Assembly (NCBI GenBank): GCA_017411305.1
Contig: JAFQQI010000048.1
Coordinates: 124,001 to 188,000 of the forward strand
DNA: 64,000 nt
Source: Lachnospiraceae bacterium
GTDB taxonomy: Bacteria > Bacillota > Clostridia > Lachnospirales > Lachnospiraceae
Direction of reading: 5' to 3'
This document shows, one piece after another, positions 17,016 through 27,581 of the stretch. The notes beneath the pieces are model-generated. The model saw nothing but the letters and a program-made list of their open reading frames with translations, did not search any database and had not been told where the DNA came from. The stretch's first letter is position 1. Each line of letters starts with the position of its first letter. Position numbers and translations under genes: made by a program.

Positions 17016-18395
17016 TTATTTTAAGAGGTTTTCGCCGATATTTACAACATCTCCGGCACCCATAGTTATCAACAAGTCACCCTCTTTGCAATTTGACGAA
17101 ATAAATTTTTCGATTTCTGCAAAAGTTTCAAAGTAGTGACACTTTTTACCCAGTGCTTCAATTTCTTTCTGAAGAGTTTCGGAACTGATACCTAAGTTAT
17201 CTGTTTCCCGCGCCGGGTAAATTTTGGCAAGAATGACTTCATCTGCAAGGGATAATGATTCGGCAAACTCCTTCAGAAAGGCTTTGGTACGGGTATAGGT
17301 ATGGGGCTGGAATACGCACCAAAGTTTATTGCAGGGGTAATTTGCCGCGGCAGTAAGGGTTGCAGTAATTTCTGTCGGGTGGTGTGCATAATCATCTATT
17401 ATAGAGATGCCGCGGAAGGTACCTTTATATTCGAAACGTCTGTCGGTACCCTTAAACTCTGCCAGTGCTTTTTTAACAACTTCCCGGTCGATGAAAAGAA
17501 GGTCTGCAAGAGCAATGGCTGACATGGCATTGGATACGTTATGCTTGCCGGGAACGGCAAGGGTAAAGGTATCCGTCCGGTTTCCGGGGCTTTTTAAAGT
17601 AAAAGTGGCACAGCCCTTTTCATTATAGGTAATGTTACAGGGGCTGTAATCGTAAGAAGCCCGGTCACCATACGTAATGACAGAGCAGGTAATATCCTTG
17701 GTGATGACTGAAATTTCAGGAATATCCCCGTTAATAATTAAGGTGCCGTCAGCCGGCAGAAGCTTTGCAAATTCATGGAAGGAGTTGCGGATGTCATGGA
17801 TATCTTTAAAGAAATCAAGATGATCCTCCTCCACGTTCAGAATAATACCGATTTTTGGGAAAAAGCTTAAGAAGCTGTTGGTGTATTCACAAGCTTCTGT
17901 GACAAAATGCTGCCCTTTGCCGATTCGCATATTGCCGTTTATGGATTTTAAGATGCCGCCGATGGAAAGTGTCGGGTCGGTATCTGCTGCAAGCAGAATT
18001 TCCGAAACCATGGAGGTGGTTGTGGTTTTGCCGTGTATGCCGCTGATGGCAATAGGCAAAGGATAGTTTTTCATAATTTGTCCAAGCAATTGTGCCCGTG
18101 TCAGGGCGGGAATGCCAAGGCGCAGGGTTTCGGCATACTCCGGATTATCTGCATGAACGGCAGCGGTATAGACTGTCAGGTCAATATCCCGGGTGATGTT
18201 TTCGGCTTTTTGTGAGCCGTAATTGATATGGGCGCCCTTTGCTTCGAGACGTTCGGTTAATGAAGAACGGTTCCAGTCGGAACCGGATACGGTAAAGCCT
18301 TTTTCCAAAAGTAATTCGGCGAGACCGCTCATGCTGATACCGCCGATACCTATAAAATATATGTGAATGGGATGGTTGAAATTGATTTGATACAT
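17016..18395 (-). CDS. murC: UDP-N-acetylmuramate--L-alanine ligase
   Basis: Adds L-alanine to UDP-MurNAc, the first peptide step of peptidoglycan synthesis. The N-terminal Rossmann motif is FIGIGGISMSGLAELL, the ATP loop is SGIHGKTTTTSM, and a later landmark is IIDDYAHHPTEI with WCVFQPHTYTRT. The frame runs upstream to 18485, but the start at 18395 (459 aa) is chosen because GGAGG lies 7-8 bases before it and it matches the family N-terminus. It is transcribed alone, divergently from glgC. Confidence 0.94.
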   Translation of the reverse strand: MYQINFNHPIHIYFIGIGGISMSGLAELLLEKGFTVSGSDWNRSSLTERLEAKGAHINYGSQKAENITRDIDLTVYTAAVHADNPEYAETLRLGIPALTRAQLLGQIMKNYPLPIAISGIHGKTTTTSMVSEILLAADTDPTLSIGGILKSINGNMRIGKGQHFVTEACEYTNSFLSFFPKIGIILNVEEDHLDFFKDIHDIRNSFHEFAKLLPADGTLIINGDIPEISVITKDITCSVITYGDRASYDYSPCNITYNEKGCATFTLKSPGNRTDTFTLAVPGKHNVSNAMSAIALADLLFIDREVVKKALAEFKGTDRRFEYKGTFRGISIIDDYAHHPTEITATLTAAANYPCNKLWCVFQPHTYTRTKAFLKEFAESLSLADEVILAKIYPARETDNLGISSETLQKEIEALGKKCHYFETFAEIEKFISSNCKEGDLLITMGAGDVVNIGENLLK

Positions 18396-18736
18396 GGAAA
18401 AACCTCCGATTATAATAGTATGATTATATTCCACCAAATTTATTATATAAAAATCCGGAAGAAAAACCAATAGCATTTTGAACAAAATGTATGTATGGGA
18501 GGATATGGTAATACAAAATGTAGTAATATGCCCATATCAAATTGCCTGACAAATGTAAATTATTGTAAAAAATTTACATAAAAATGGGTTTTGTTGTTAA
18601 AATTTTTGTAAAAAATATTCACTTTTCAGTCAATCTATGATATACTATTCCTACATATGATAATTGGTGCTAATTGCAGAAATCGGTTGTTATATGAAAT
18701 TTTCATAACAAAATATTACTGGTAAGAGGTGAGGAC
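18396..18736. other. AT-rich divergent intergenic region between murC and glgC
   Basis: Very AT-rich. It holds the glgC promoter (18618-18646) and an 8-bp inverted repeat TGTAAATT / AATTTACA (18554-18561 and 18571-18578) upstream of it, a possible operator. Several TATAAT-like strings before murC on the minus strand give no convincing complete promoter. No known riboswitch or small gene is recognisable. Confidence 0.5.
18618..18646 (+). promoter_or_regulatory. Promoter of glgC-glgD
   Basis: TTCACT (18618-18623), a 17-base spacer and TATACT (18641-18646) with a TGA extension immediately before the -10. The leader to the glgC ATG is about 85 bases long. Confidence 0.68.
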
Positions 18737-20011
18737 ATGATTAAAAAAGAAATGATTGCCATGCTGCTTGCAGGCGGTCAGGGAAGCAGACTCGGGGTGC
18801 TGACATCCAAGGTAGCAAAGCCTGCCGTATCCTTCGGAGGAAAGTACCGTATTATTGACTTCCCGCTCAGCAATTGTATTAATTCAGGTGTTGATACGGT
18901 AGGTGTATTGACACAGTACCAGCCCCTCAGACTGAATACCCATATCGGTATCGGTATTCCGTGGGACTTGGATAGAAATATCGGTGGTGTAAGTGTGTTA
19001 CCACCTTATGAAAAGATTGCAAACAGTGAGTGGTATACAGGAACTGCTAACGCAATCTATCAGAACATTGATTACATGGAGAGCTTCAATCCTGAATATA
19101 TCCTGATTCTGTCAGGTGACCATATTTATAAGATGGATTACGAAGTGATGCTTGATTTCCATAAAGAGAAGGGTTCGGAATGTACTATCGCTGTTATGCC
19201 CGTGCCTATGGAAGAAGCAAAGCGTTTCGGTATTATGATTACCGATGAAGAAAGAAAGATTACCGACTTTGAAGAAAAGCCTGCAAATCCCAGAAGTAAT
19301 CTGGCTTCCATGGGTATCTACATCTTTAATTGGAAAACTTTGAAGGAAGCATTGCTTGCCAATGCAGACCAGCCTAATTTAGATTTCGGTAAACATGTAA
19401 TTCCTTATTGTCACCAGAAGGGAGCTCCGTTATATGCTTACGAATTCAACGGCTACTGGAAGGATGTAGGAACACTCAGCTCTTATTGGGAAGCAAATAT
19501 GGAACTTATTGATATTGTTCCTGAATTTAACCTGTATGAGGAATACTGGAAAATTTATACCAAGAGCGATATCCTTCCGCCTCAGTACATAGCGGATAAC
19601 AGCGTGGTTGAGAGAAGCATTATCGGTGAAGGAACCGAAGTTTACGGACAGGTATACAATTCCGTAATCGGATGCGGTGTTACCATTGGGGAAGGTACGG
19701 TGGTAAGAGATTCCATTATTATGAACGGAACCGTGATTGAAGCCGGATGCGAACTGAACAAGACGATTGTTGCAGAGAATGTAGCGATTGGCAAGAATAC
19801 CAAGCTTGGTATCGGTGAGGAAGCGGAGAATGAAACGGATCCTCATATTTATAACAGCGGTCTTGTGTGTATCGGCGAAAAGAGTATCATTCCGGAAGGA
19901 ATTACAATCGGTAAGAATGCCTGCGTATTTGGTGTAACTACAGCAGCAGATTACCAGGATAACTGCCTCGCAAGCGGTAAAACATTAATTAAGGCAGGTG
20001 AAGAAAAGTGA
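18737..20011 (+). CDS. glgC: Glucose-1-phosphate adenylyltransferase, catalytic subunit
   Basis: Makes ADP-glucose from glucose 1-phosphate and ATP, the committed step of glycogen synthesis. The 424-residue protein starts with the nucleotide loop [17 protein letters not shown]. Substrate-binding segments include [22 protein letters not shown] and [13 protein letters not shown]. The C-terminal third is a left-handed beta helix of hexapeptide repeats ([16 protein letters not shown]). It overlaps the glgD start by 4 bases, so the subunits are translationally coupled. Confidence 0.95.
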   Translation: MIKKEMIAMLLAGGQGSRLGVLTSKVAKPAVSFGGKYRIIDFPLSNCINSGVDTVGVLTQYQPLRLNTHIGIGIPWDLDRNIGGVSVLPPYEKIANSEWYTGTANAIYQNIDYMESFNPEYILILSGDHIYKMDYEVMLDFHKEKGSECTIAVMPVPMEEAKRFGIMITDEERKITDFEEKPANPRSNLASMGIYIFNWKTLKEALLANADQPNLDFGKHVIPYCHQKGAPLYAYEFNGYWKDVGTLSSYWEANMELIDIVPEFNLYEEYWKIYTKSDILPPQYIADNSVVERSIIGEGTEVYGQVYNSVIGCGVTIGEGTVVRDSIIMNGTVIEAGCELNKTIVAENVAIGKNTKLGIGEEAENETDPHIYNSGLVCIGEKSIIPEGITIGKNACVFGVTTAADYQDNCLASGKTLIKAGEEK

Positions 20012-21126
20012 GAGCAATAGGTATTATTTTGGCCGGAGGCAACAGCTTCCGCATGAAAGAACTTTCCAAGAAACGTGCAGTATGTGCAATGCCCATCGCA
20101 GGAAGCTACAGAAGCATCGACTTTGCGCTGAGTAATATGTCCAACTCCCATATCCAGAAGGTGGCAGTTCTGACACAGTACAATGCAAGAAGCTTAAATG
20201 AGCATTTGAGTTCTTCTAAGTGGTGGGACTTCGGACGTAAGCAGGGAGGCTTATATGTATGTACTCCTTCCGTAACATCAGAAAACAGCTTTTGGTACAG
20301 AGGCACCGCAGATGCCATTGCCCAGAATCTTTCTTTCCTGAAGAACAGCCATGAACCCTATGTGGTAATTGCATCCGGCGACTGCGTTTATAAAATGGAT
20401 TACAACAAGGTGCTGGAATATCACATTGCAAAGAAGGCTGATATTACAGTGGTATGCAAGGATATGCCTGCCGGCACTGATGTGGACCGTTTCGGAACCA
20501 TTAAGATGAATGAAGAAAGCCGTATCGAAGAATTTGAAGAGAAGCCTGTTGTGGCGAAGTCCAATACGGTTTCCTGCGGTATCTACGTAGTTCGTAGAAG
20601 ACAGCTGATTGAAATTATTGAAAAGTGTGCCGAAGAAGAAAGACATGACTTCGTTAAGGACATTTTAATCCGCTATAAGAACATGAAGAGAATCTATGGT
20701 TATAAGATGCAGGAATATTGGAGCAACATCGCAACAGTGGATGATTACTTCAGAACCAATATGGATTTCCTGAAGAAAGAAACCAGAGATTATTTCTTCA
20801 AGCAGTATCCCGATATTTACTCCAAGGTGGATGATTTACCGCCTGCCAAGTATAATGTGGGAGCTAAGATTAAGAACAGCTTAATTGCCAGCGGTTGTAT
20901 CGTAAACGGTACGGTAGAAGATTCCGTTGTCTTCAAGAGTGCCTATATCGGTAATAACTGTACCATTAAGAATTCCATTATTTTGAATGACGTTTATATT
21001 GGGGACAACACCCACATCGAAAACTGCATTGTTGAGAGCCGGGATACCATACGTGCAAACTCCTACTATGCAGGAACTGACGGCATCAAGATAGTAATCG
21101 AAAGAAATGACAGATATGTAATCTAA
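20008..21126 (+). CDS. glgD: ADP-glucose pyrophosphorylase GlgD subunit
   Basis: A 372-residue paralogue of GlgC that starts with GTG inside the glgC stop (GTGA). The nucleotide loop has lost part of the consensus ([18 protein letters not shown]), and [11 protein letters not shown] has become [12 protein letters not shown], in line with the view that GlgD modulates rather than catalyses. The C-terminal beta helix is shorter. It is expected to form a hetero-oligomer with GlgC, as described for Firmicutes. No other glycogen gene (glgA, glgB, glgP) is in the window. Confidence 0.92.
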   Translation: MRAIGIILAGGNSFRMKELSKKRAVCAMPIAGSYRSIDFALSNMSNSHIQKVAVLTQYNARSLNEHLSSSKWWDFGRKQGGLYVCTPSVTSENSFWYRGTADAIAQNLSFLKNSHEPYVVIASGDCVYKMDYNKVLEYHIAKKADITVVCKDMPAGTDVDRFGTIKMNEESRIEEFEEKPVVAKSNTVSCGIYVVRRRQLIEIIEKCAEEERHDFVKDILIRYKNMKRIYGYKMQEYWSNIATVDDYFRTNMDFLKKETRDYFFKQYPDIYSKVDDLPPAKYNVGAKIKNSLIASGCIVNGTVEDSVVFKSAYIGNNCTIKNSIILNDVYIGDNTHIENCIVESRDTIRANSYYAGTDGIKIVIERNDRYVI

Positions 21127-21189
21127 CGTTATATCAGAAAATGGGGATTTTACTGTTATAGCAAAAAGGAAATCAGGGGGAACAAAGGA

Positions 21190-21471
21190 ATGCAAATTAC
21201 AGATGTAAGAGTAAGAAAAATTACAAAGGAAGGAAAGATGCGTGCAGTTGTATCCATTACCATTGATGACGAATTCGTGATTCATGATATTAAAGTCATT
21301 GAAGGTGACAAGGGAATGTTCATTGCAATGCCCAGTAAGAAGGCTGCTGATGGCGAATACAGAGACATTGCACATCCTATCAATTCTTCCACAAGAGAAA
21401 ATATCCAGAAGATTATTTTGGAAAGCTATGAAAAAGCATTACTTGAGCCGGACGAAGGTCAGTATGATTAA
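21190..21471 (+). CDS. spoVG: SpoVG family regulatory protein
   Basis: A 93-residue protein starting [11 protein letters not shown], followed by [30 protein letters not shown] and [14 protein letters not shown], all typical of SpoVG. The family binds nucleic acids and affects sporulation and surface traits. The C-terminus is short and acidic. A purine-rich AGGGGG/AAAGG stretch lies before the ATG. Upstream is glgD, 63 bases away, rather than the purR/yabJ neighbours known in Bacillus. A strong terminator follows. Confidence 0.95.
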   Translation: MQITDVRVRKITKEGKMRAVVSITIDDEFVIHDIKVIEGDKGMFIAMPSKKAADGEYRDIAHPINSSTRENIQKIILESYEKALLEPDEGQYD

Positions 21472-21504
21472 TCTGCTCACAGATGCATAACTCAAACCAG
21501 TATT

Positions 21505-21535
21505 AAAACAGGAGCGCTCACCCGCTCCTGTTTTT
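21505..21535 (+). terminator. Terminator after spoVG
   Basis: A 12-bp stem pairs 21505-21516 with 21523-21534 (AAAACAGGAGCG / CGCTCCTGTTTT), loop CTCACC, ending in a T run. The next 96 bases, up to the foldback element, hold nothing I recognise. Confidence 0.93.
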
Positions 21536-21631
21536 ACGTCTTGATAACCAACCATGAATAGTTTAAAATAGAGCTACTTGAAAAGTTGATGTTCTTTGCA
21601 ATCGAATTTCGGATATTATAATGTAGTATAA

Positions 21632-21770
21632 GTTTTGTATATGTTATTGCAAAGCCTTCTACGCCATGGAGGCAAGACCAAAAAACAGGAGAGCCTATGC
21701 TCGATTGTTTTTTGCTTTGGGCTTGACGGAATGCTTGGCGTAACAGGATTTGTAATAACATATACAAAAC
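21632..21770. mobile_element. MITE-like foldback element between spoVG and pth
   Basis: A 139-base sequence that is nearly its own reverse complement. The terminal 22 bases, 21632-21653 and 21749-21770 (GTTTTGTATATGTTATT at the left end), pair with a single G-T mismatch. Pairing continues with short interruptions (TACGCCA/TGGCGTA, then AAAAAACA/TGTTTTTT) to a 6-base loop near 21694. It has no coding capacity, and no clear target-site duplication is visible. It lies 41 bases before the pth start. Such elements are usually non-autonomous insertion sequences mobilised in trans; that origin is inferred. Confidence 0.75.
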
Positions 21771-21811
21771 CATACACCCAATCATACACACCAAATAAAA
21801 GGAGCCCATTT

Positions 21812-22411
21812 ATGTATATTATCGCAGGCTTAGGCAACCCCGGCAAACAATACGAAGGAACCCGCCACAACATTGGCTGGCAGGTCATCGATGCGCTTGC
21901 GGACAAGCATGGCATTCGTGTACTTGAGAATAAATTTAAAGGTCTTATCGGAAAAGGAATGATTCATGGTGAAAAGGTCATCCTTGCAAAACCTCTCACC
22001 TATATGAACCTGAGCGGAGAGTGCATCGGTGAACTGGTAAATTACTTTAAAATTGATGAAACCTGTGAGCTTATTGTGATAGCCGATGATATCAGCCTGG
22101 ATGTGGGTTTTATCCGCATGCGCAAAAAAGGAAGTGCAGGAGGCCATAACGGGCTTAAGAATATCATTGCTCATTTGGGACACGAAAACTTTATTCGTAT
22201 GAAAATGGGAGTGGGAGACAAACCGGCAGGCTACGATTTGGCAGACTATGTATTGGGCCATTTTAATAAAGAAGAAAACGAAATTCTTGCAGAAAGTAAA
22301 AAGAATGCGGTACTTGCCATAGAAACCATACTTAGTGATGGAATAGATAAGGCCATGAACTTATATAATACAAAGAAGGAAAAGAAAGCGCCGAAAGCGG
22401 AGGAAGCATGA
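21812..22411 (+). CDS. pth: Peptidyl-tRNA hydrolase
   Basis: Releases tRNA from peptidyl-tRNA that drops off ribosomes. The 199-residue protein begins MYIIAGLGNPGKQYEGTRHN, which contains the catalytic His. Further landmarks are KPLTYMNLSGE, VIADDISLDVG and RMRKKGSAGGHNGLKNI. The open frame extends 59 codons upstream to 21635, but that part is translated from the foldback element. ATG 21812 has AAAGGAG at proper distance and fits the family start. A 4-base overlap couples it to mfd. Confidence 0.95.
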   Translation: MYIIAGLGNPGKQYEGTRHNIGWQVIDALADKHGIRVLENKFKGLIGKGMIHGEKVILAKPLTYMNLSGECIGELVNYFKIDETCELIVIADDISLDVGFIRMRKKGSAGGHNGLKNIIAHLGHENFIRMKMGVGDKPAGYDLADYVLGHFNKEENEILAESKKNAVLAIETILSDGIDKAMNLYNTKKEKKAPKAEEA

Positions 22412-25400
22412 GAGCGTTACGGGCACCCCTACAGGAATTAGGTGAATACGAAGAACTGAAAGCATTATTAAAGAAGCCGGGCAAGTGTGCGGCTTTATCG
22501 GGATGCGCAGAATCCCAGAAGCTTCATATGGCAGACGGACTTTCGGAAGGGTATAAGAACAGACTGATTATTACCTTCAGTGATTTGCGCGTGAAGGAAA
22601 TACTGGAGGATTACCGGTTTTATGACAGAAATGTAACAGCTTATCCTGCCAGGGACTTGATTTTTTATCAGGCGGACATTCACAGTAATCAGTTGACCAA
22701 AGAGCGTATTAAGTGCCTGCGCAGAATTCTGGAAGGCAAGCCTTTTACGGTAGTGACTACCTTCAGCAGTTTGATGTCTCCGCAGATTCCTCTTTCTGTA
22801 TGGAAGGAAAGTATTATCTCTATCAATAAAAAGACAGAAATTGATGAGCGGAAACTGGCACACAGATTAGTAGAGCTTGGATATGAAAAAAATTATCAGG
22901 TGGAAGCGCCGGGACAGTTCAGCATCCGTGGCGGAATTGTGGATGTGTTTGACTTGACGGAGGAAAATCCGTACAGAATTGAATTGTGGGGAGACGAAGT
23001 TGATTCTATCCGTAGCTTTGATATCATGAGCCAGCGTTCTATTGAGAAGCTGGAAAGTATTACCATCTATCCTGCCTGTGAACTGATTTTATCTGATGAA
23101 AAGCTTCATAAAGGAATGGAGAAGATTGAAAAAGAAGTAAAGACTTTTGCAGGAAAGCTGCGAGAACAGTTTAAAACAGAAGAAGCACATCGGATAGAGA
23201 CTTTTGTGAAAGAACTGAAGGAAGAGGTTTTCGAGTATAAGAGTCTGGTAAATTTAGATAGTTATATCCGGTATTTTTTCGAGGATACAGCGTCTTTTTT
23301 GGATTTGTTTGATACAGACAAGACTTGTATTTTTATTGACGAACCTGCCAGAGTGAAGGAACATGCAGGTGCGGTGGAACTTGAGTTCCGGGAAAGTATG
23401 GCACACCGCGTAGAAAAGGGATATTTGCTTCCGGGGCAGTCCCAGCTTTTGTACAGTGTGGAACAGACAGCAGCGATGTTGCAAAAGTACAGAGTAGTAA
23501 CACTTGCGGCACTGGATATGAAGAATCCGATTTTGAAGCCGGACCGTAAGGTAGATATTTCCGTAAAAAGTATTTCTTCTTATAATAATAGTTTCGAAGC
23601 CTTGCTTAAGGATTTGAAGCGCTTCAAGAAAAACGGTTACAGGGTACTTCTGTTATCCGGTTCCAGAACCAGAGCAGCCAGACTTGCCAAAGACCTGCAG
23701 GAGCAAGAGCTTACGGCTTTTTACAGTGAGGATCCGGACAGAGAACTTATGCCCGGAGAAGTTATGACCTATTACGGCAGAGTAATGAAGGGATTTGAGT
23801 ATCCTCTACTTAAGTTTGTAGTCATATCTGAGAGTGATATTTTCGGTGCGGAAAAAAAGAAGAAAAAGAAGAAGAAACAATACGAAGGCCGTAAAATTCA
23901 GGATTTTGCGGAACTTGCCATCGGTGATTATGTGGTTCATGAAAATCATGGACTTGGTATTTATCGCGGAATTGAGAAGGTTGAAGTAGAAAAGGTAGTC
24001 AAGGACTATATCAAAATAGAATACAGAGGCGGTGGTAATCTCTATATTTTAGCAACCGGACTGGATGTGATTCAGAAGTATGCTTCCGCAGATGCAAAAC
24101 CGCCAAAGCTGAATAAACTGGGAACCCAGGAGTGGGTTAAAACAAAGACTAAAACCAGAGAAGCCGTAAATGAAGTGGCGAAGGATCTGGTGGAGCTATA
24201 TGCGCTTCGTCAGCAGTCCGAAGGCTTTCCTTACGGAAAAGATACGGTATGGCAGAAGGAATTTGAAGAGCTGTTTCCTTTTGAAGAGACGGAAGACCAG
24301 CTTGCTGCCATTGAAGCTACTAAAAAGGATATGGAAAGCACCAAAATTATGGACCGCCTGATTTGCGGTGATGTGGGTTATGGCAAGACGGAAATTGCTA
24401 TCCGCGCGGCCTTTAAGGCAGTACAGGAAGGAAAGCAGGTAGTGTATCTGGTTCCTACAACAATTCTTGCCCAGCAGCATTATAATACCTTTGTGCAACG
24501 GATGAAGGATTTTCCGGTACGGATTGACTTGCTCTCCCGATTCAGAACTTCTGCCGAGCAAAAGAAAACAGTAGAGGATTTGCGCAAGGGGTTTGTGGAT
24601 ATTGTTATCGGTACCCACAGAGTGCTCTCCAAGGATGTAGAGTTTAAGGATTTAGGTCTTTTGATTATTGATGAGGAACAGCGTTTTGGTGTTACTCACA
24701 AAGAAAAAATTAAAAAGATGAAGGAATCGGTGGATGTGCTGACGCTGACGGCAACACCTATTCCCCGGACTCTTCATATGAGTTTAATCGGTATCCGGGA
24801 CATGAGTGTACTGGAAGAAGCACCTAACGACCGTATGCCGATTCAGACCTACGTCATGGAATATAATGAAGAGATGGTACGTGAAGCCATAGTCCGGGAA
24901 CTTTCCAGAGACGGACAGGTGTACTATGTGTACAACCGCGTTAATAATATTGCGGACATTACCGCGGGGATTCAGGAATTGGTACCGGAAGCCAATGTGG
25001 CTTTCGCCCACGGACAGATGCAGGAGCGGGAACTGGAAAAAATCATGTATGATTTCATCAACGGAGAAATTGATGTGCTGGTTTCAACAACCATTATCGA
25101 GACCGGACTTGATATTTCCAATGTGAATACCATGATTATTCATGATTCTGACAATATGGGACTTTCCCAGCTCTATCAGCTTCGCGGCAGAGTAGGCCGA
25201 AGTAATCGGACTGCTTATGCCTTTTTGATGTATAAAAGAGACAAGATGCTGAAGGAAGTGGCAGAGAAACGACTGGCTGCCATAAAGGAATTTACGGATC
25301 TTGGCAGCGGATTTAAAATAGCCATGCGTGATTTGGAAATCAGAGGTGCCGGTAATCTGCTTGGTATGAAGCAGCACGGACATATGCAGGCAGTGGGTTA

Positions 25401-25932
25401 CGATTTGTATTGTAAGATGTTGAATGAAGCAGTAAAGAATCTGAAAGGCATCAGCACGGTAGAAGACTTTAACACTACCGTTGACTTGGATGTAGATGCT
25501 TTTATTCCGCCTTCTTATATTATGAATGAAGTGCAGAAGCTTGACATTTATAAGCGGATTGCAGGGTTAGAGAGTCAGGCAGAGTGTGATGACATGCGGG
25601 AAGAACTGCTGGACCGTTTTGGTGAAATTCCTACGGCAGTCCATAATTTGTTCCGAATTTCCATGATTCGTGTAAATGCTCATAAGCTGTATATTACAGA
25701 AGTGAAGGGGAAAAACGGAGAAATCTGTTTTACATTGAAAGCAGATGCCAGGATTCGTGCAGAGCGTATTCCGGAGCTTCTGAAAAAACAGGAGAAGCTT
25801 ACCTTTAATTATAAAATGATAAGCTTTATTAAGAAGTACCATAAATGCGGTGTGGTGGAGAAGGATGCACAAACGTTACTTCTTCTTACGGAAGAACTGT
25901 TAAAAGAAATGCAGGAATTTCTGCTGGGATAA
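22408..25932 (+). CDS. mfd: Transcription-repair coupling factor
   Basis: A 1174-residue SF2 translocase that removes stalled RNA polymerase and recruits UvrA. The N-terminal 350 residues are the UvrB-like part. The RNA-polymerase-interacting CarD-like domain is near residues 505-565 ([18 protein letters not shown]). Walker [10 protein letters not shown] lies near 653-661 and the DEEQ box at 754-757, with [18 protein letters not shown] and GRVGRSNR in the second lobe. A run of eight Lys (about 487-494, A-rich DNA) precedes the CarD-like domain. The pth-mfd order is the usual Firmicute arrangement. Confidence 0.96.
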   Translation: MRALRAPLQELGEYEELKALLKKPGKCAALSGCAESQKLHMADGLSEGYKNRLIITFSDLRVKEILEDYRFYDRNVTAYPARDLIFYQADIHSNQLTKERIKCLRRILEGKPFTVVTTFSSLMSPQIPLSVWKESIISINKKTEIDERKLAHRLVELGYEKNYQVEAPGQFSIRGGIVDVFDLTEENPYRIELWGDEVDSIRSFDIMSQRSIEKLESITIYPACELILSDEKLHKGMEKIEKEVKTFAGKLREQFKTEEAHRIETFVKELKEEVFEYKSLVNLDSYIRYFFEDTASFLDLFDTDKTCIFIDEPARVKEHAGAVELEFRESMAHRVEKGYLLPGQSQLLYSVEQTAAMLQKYRVVTLAALDMKNPILKPDRKVDISVKSISSYNNSFEALLKDLKRFKKNGYRVLLLSGSRTRAARLAKDLQEQELTAFYSEDPDRELMPGEVMTYYGRVMKGFEYPLLKFVVISESDIFGAEKKKKKKKKQYEGRKIQDFAELAIGDYVVHENHGLGIYRGIEKVEVEKVVKDYIKIEYRGGGNLYILATGLDVIQKYASADAKPPKLNKLGTQEWVKTKTKTREAVNEVAKDLVELYALRQQSEGFPYGKDTVWQKEFEELFPFEETEDQLAAIEATKKDMESTKIMDRLICGDVGYGKTEIAIRAAFKAVQEGKQVVYLVPTTILAQQHYNTFVQRMKDFPVRIDLLSRFRTSAEQKKTVEDLRKGFVDIVIGTHRVLSKDVEFKDLGLLIIDEEQRFGVTHKEKIKKMKESVDVLTLTATPIPRTLHMSLIGIRDMSVLEEAPNDRMPIQTYVMEYNEEMVREAIVRELSRDGQVYYVYNRVNNIADITAGIQELVPEANVAFAHGQMQERELEKIMYDFINGEIDVLVSTTIIETGLDISNVNTMIIHDSDNMGLSQLYQLRGRVGRSNRTAYAFLMYKRDKMLKEVAEKRLAAIKEFTDLGSGFKIAMRDLEIRGAGNLLGMKQHGHMQAVGYDLYCKMLNEAVKNLKGISTVEDFNTTVDLDVDAFIPPSYIMNEVQKLDIYKRIAGLESQAECDDMREELLDRFGEIPTAVHNLFRISMIRVNAHKLYITEVKGKNGEICFTLKADARIRAERIPELLKKQEKLTFNYKMISFIKKYHKCGVVEKDAQTLLLLTEELLKEMQEFLLG

Positions 25933-25955
25933 AGCCTTATGGAAAGGAAAACCTT

Positions 25956-27401
25956 ATGAATCAGGAAAAATTCAATTGGCCATTTTTTTTAAAAGCCATT
26001 GCAGTAATCGCCATACCGGTAGCACTTCAAAATCTTTTGACCACTACCGGAAGTATGGTAGATACCATGATGCTGGCGAAGCTGGGGGAAACTACAGTGG
26101 GTGCCGTTGGCTTATGTGCCCAGTTTTCGAGCTTGTTTTTTAGCGGATACTGGGGGTTTGTAGGAGGAGGAACTTTGTTTGTATCCCAGTTTTGGGGAGC
26201 AAAGGACCATGACGGCATCCGAAAGGCATACGGCTTTACCATGTGTCTGGTCTTGGCAGTGGGAGTGATATTTAATATTTTGGCAGTAGGCTTTCCGGGA
26301 TTTGTAATGAGTGTGTACACGGACAAAGAAATCATACAGCAAATCGGTATCGGATATCTTAAAATTGTTGGTTATGCCTATCCGTTACAAAGTATTGCCG
26401 TAGTCATGAGTATGCTCCTTCGCTCTACAGAGCGGGTAAAAATTCCGTTGATTGCCGGAATTGCATCTGTGTTTTCCAATTGCTTTTTTAATTACATATT
26501 TATTTTCGGCAAACTGGGAGCCCCTGCTATGGGAGCCTCCGGTGCGGCTATCGGCACGGTCATTGCAGCATTGGTGAATGTGGCAGTTCTGGTGGGATTT
26601 GTAGTGATAAGAAGAATTCCTTATGCATTGGAATTGCATAAGTGCTTCCATTGGGATAAGCGATTTATCCGAAGCTTTATGGGACGGTGCTTTCCTATTT
26701 TGTGTAATGAAGTTGCCATGGGCGTCAGTACCATGCTGATCAATATTGTACTGGGCAGACAAAGTGAAGAGGCGATTGCCGCAGTGGCAATTTATCGTAC
26801 CATTGAAGGGGTTGTAATAGCATTTTTCAGTGGCTTTTCCAGTGCTTCGGCAATTCTGGTAGGCAAGGACGTAGGTGCCGGCCGCCATGAAGACGCTTTC
26901 AGGAAAGGAATCCGTATTGTATATCTGACCAGCGGAATCATTGTGTCTGTGGTAGTGCTTCTGATGGTATTCCACACGCCCATATTTACCATGCTGGGAC
27001 TGTCCGGAGAATCCTTTGAAATTTGTACTGTGCTGTGTGCAATTTATTGTGTTGTGGCAGTAATCCGTATGGGCAACTGGCAACACAACGATACCTTCCG
27101 TGCGGCGGGAGATCCGGCCTTTGGAACCATAATGGAAATTACCTTTATGTACCTGATGGTAATTCCCCTTGTGTATATTTCGTATTTTGTGTTCCATGCG
27201 CCTTTCTATCTGGTGTTCGTGTTTGTTTATTCGGATGAACCTATCAGATATGTGATTATGCAGCGCCATATGTATTCCCGTAAGTGGATACGTCCTGTTT
27301 CGGACAGGGGGCTAGAAACCATAGATGCGTTTAGGGAAAAGTATAAAGTAAAAATGGGATATCCCATAATTGATGCAGCAAAGAGATTGATAAAGAAGTA
27401 A
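25956..27401 (+). CDS. MATE family efflux transporter
   Basis: About 481 residues with twelve hydrophobic helices. ATG 25956 is chosen: AAAGGA lies upstream and MNQEKFNWPFFLKA leads straight into helix 1 (IPVALQNLLTTTGSMVDTMM), typical of MATE proteins. The longer frame beginning at 25845 is inside mfd. The substrate is unknown; MATE transporters use sodium or proton gradients to export drugs or metabolites. The gene lies 23 bases after mfd and ends at a terminator, so it may be read from the pth-mfd transcript. Confidence 0.88.
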   Translation: MNQEKFNWPFFLKAIAVIAIPVALQNLLTTTGSMVDTMMLAKLGETTVGAVGLCAQFSSLFFSGYWGFVGGGTLFVSQFWGAKDHDGIRKAYGFTMCLVLAVGVIFNILAVGFPGFVMSVYTDKEIIQQIGIGYLKIVGYAYPLQSIAVVMSMLLRSTERVKIPLIAGIASVFSNCFFNYIFIFGKLGAPAMGASGAAIGTVIAALVNVAVLVGFVVIRRIPYALELHKCFHWDKRFIRSFMGRCFPILCNEVAMGVSTMLINIVLGRQSEEAIAAVAIYRTIEGVVIAFFSGFSSASAILVGKDVGAGRHEDAFRKGIRIVYLTSGIIVSVVVLLMVFHTPIFTMLGLSGESFEICTVLCAIYCVVAVIRMGNWQHNDTFRAAGDPAFGTIMEITFMYLMVIPLVYISYFVFHAPFYLVFVFVYSDEPIRYVIMQRHMYSRKWIRPVSDRGLETIDAFREKYKVKMGYPIIDAAKRLIKK

Positions 27402-27426
27402 TACAAAAAAATATTTTGCTTTCCGG

Positions 27427-27452
27427 CCGGCAGGTTTATCCTGCCGGTTTTA
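27427..27452 (+). terminator. Terminator after the MATE gene
   Basis: An 8-bp stem CCGGCAGG (27427-27434) / CCTGCCGG (27440-27447), loop TTTAT, followed by TTTTA. Confidence 0.85.
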
Positions 27453-27454
27453 TT

Positions 27455-27496
27455 TTACAAAAAACTTACAAAAGAATTACATAAACATGATATTTT
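27455..27496 (+). promoter_or_regulatory. Pho box (three 11-bp repeats) and -10 of the pst operon
   Basis: TTACA occurs at 27455, 27466 and 27477, exactly 11 bp apart, within units resembling TTTACAAAAAA. An extended -10, TG-A-TATTTT (27491-27496), starts 9 bases after the last TTACA, and no separate -35 is present. Iterated TT(A/C)ACA-type repeats on one helix face are the hallmark of PhoP/PhoB sites. The gene pair at 33665-35731 encodes a likely regulator and kinase. Binding is inferred. Confidence 0.8.
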
Positions 27497-27581
27497 CAAA
27501 AGAAACTTCGTGATATGCTTTGTATGAACACGAGGAGAGAAAAAAGAAACCTCATAAATTATTCAGAAGAACGAGGAGATT

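Noticed and set aside
21635-21811. N-terminal extension of pth by 59 codons
   Set aside because: These codons lie within the foldback element and have no ribosome site; ATG 21812 has AAAGGAG and matches the family start.
23862-23881. A-rich Lys codon run in mfd as a frameshift or sequencing error
   Set aside because: The frame stays open and both flanks match Mfd domains, so it is a Lys-rich linker.
26385-27269. A 294-codon minus-strand frame inside the MATE gene
   Set aside because: Its His/Asn/Tyr-rich product has no domain, and the plus strand has a clear transporter with proper start and terminator.
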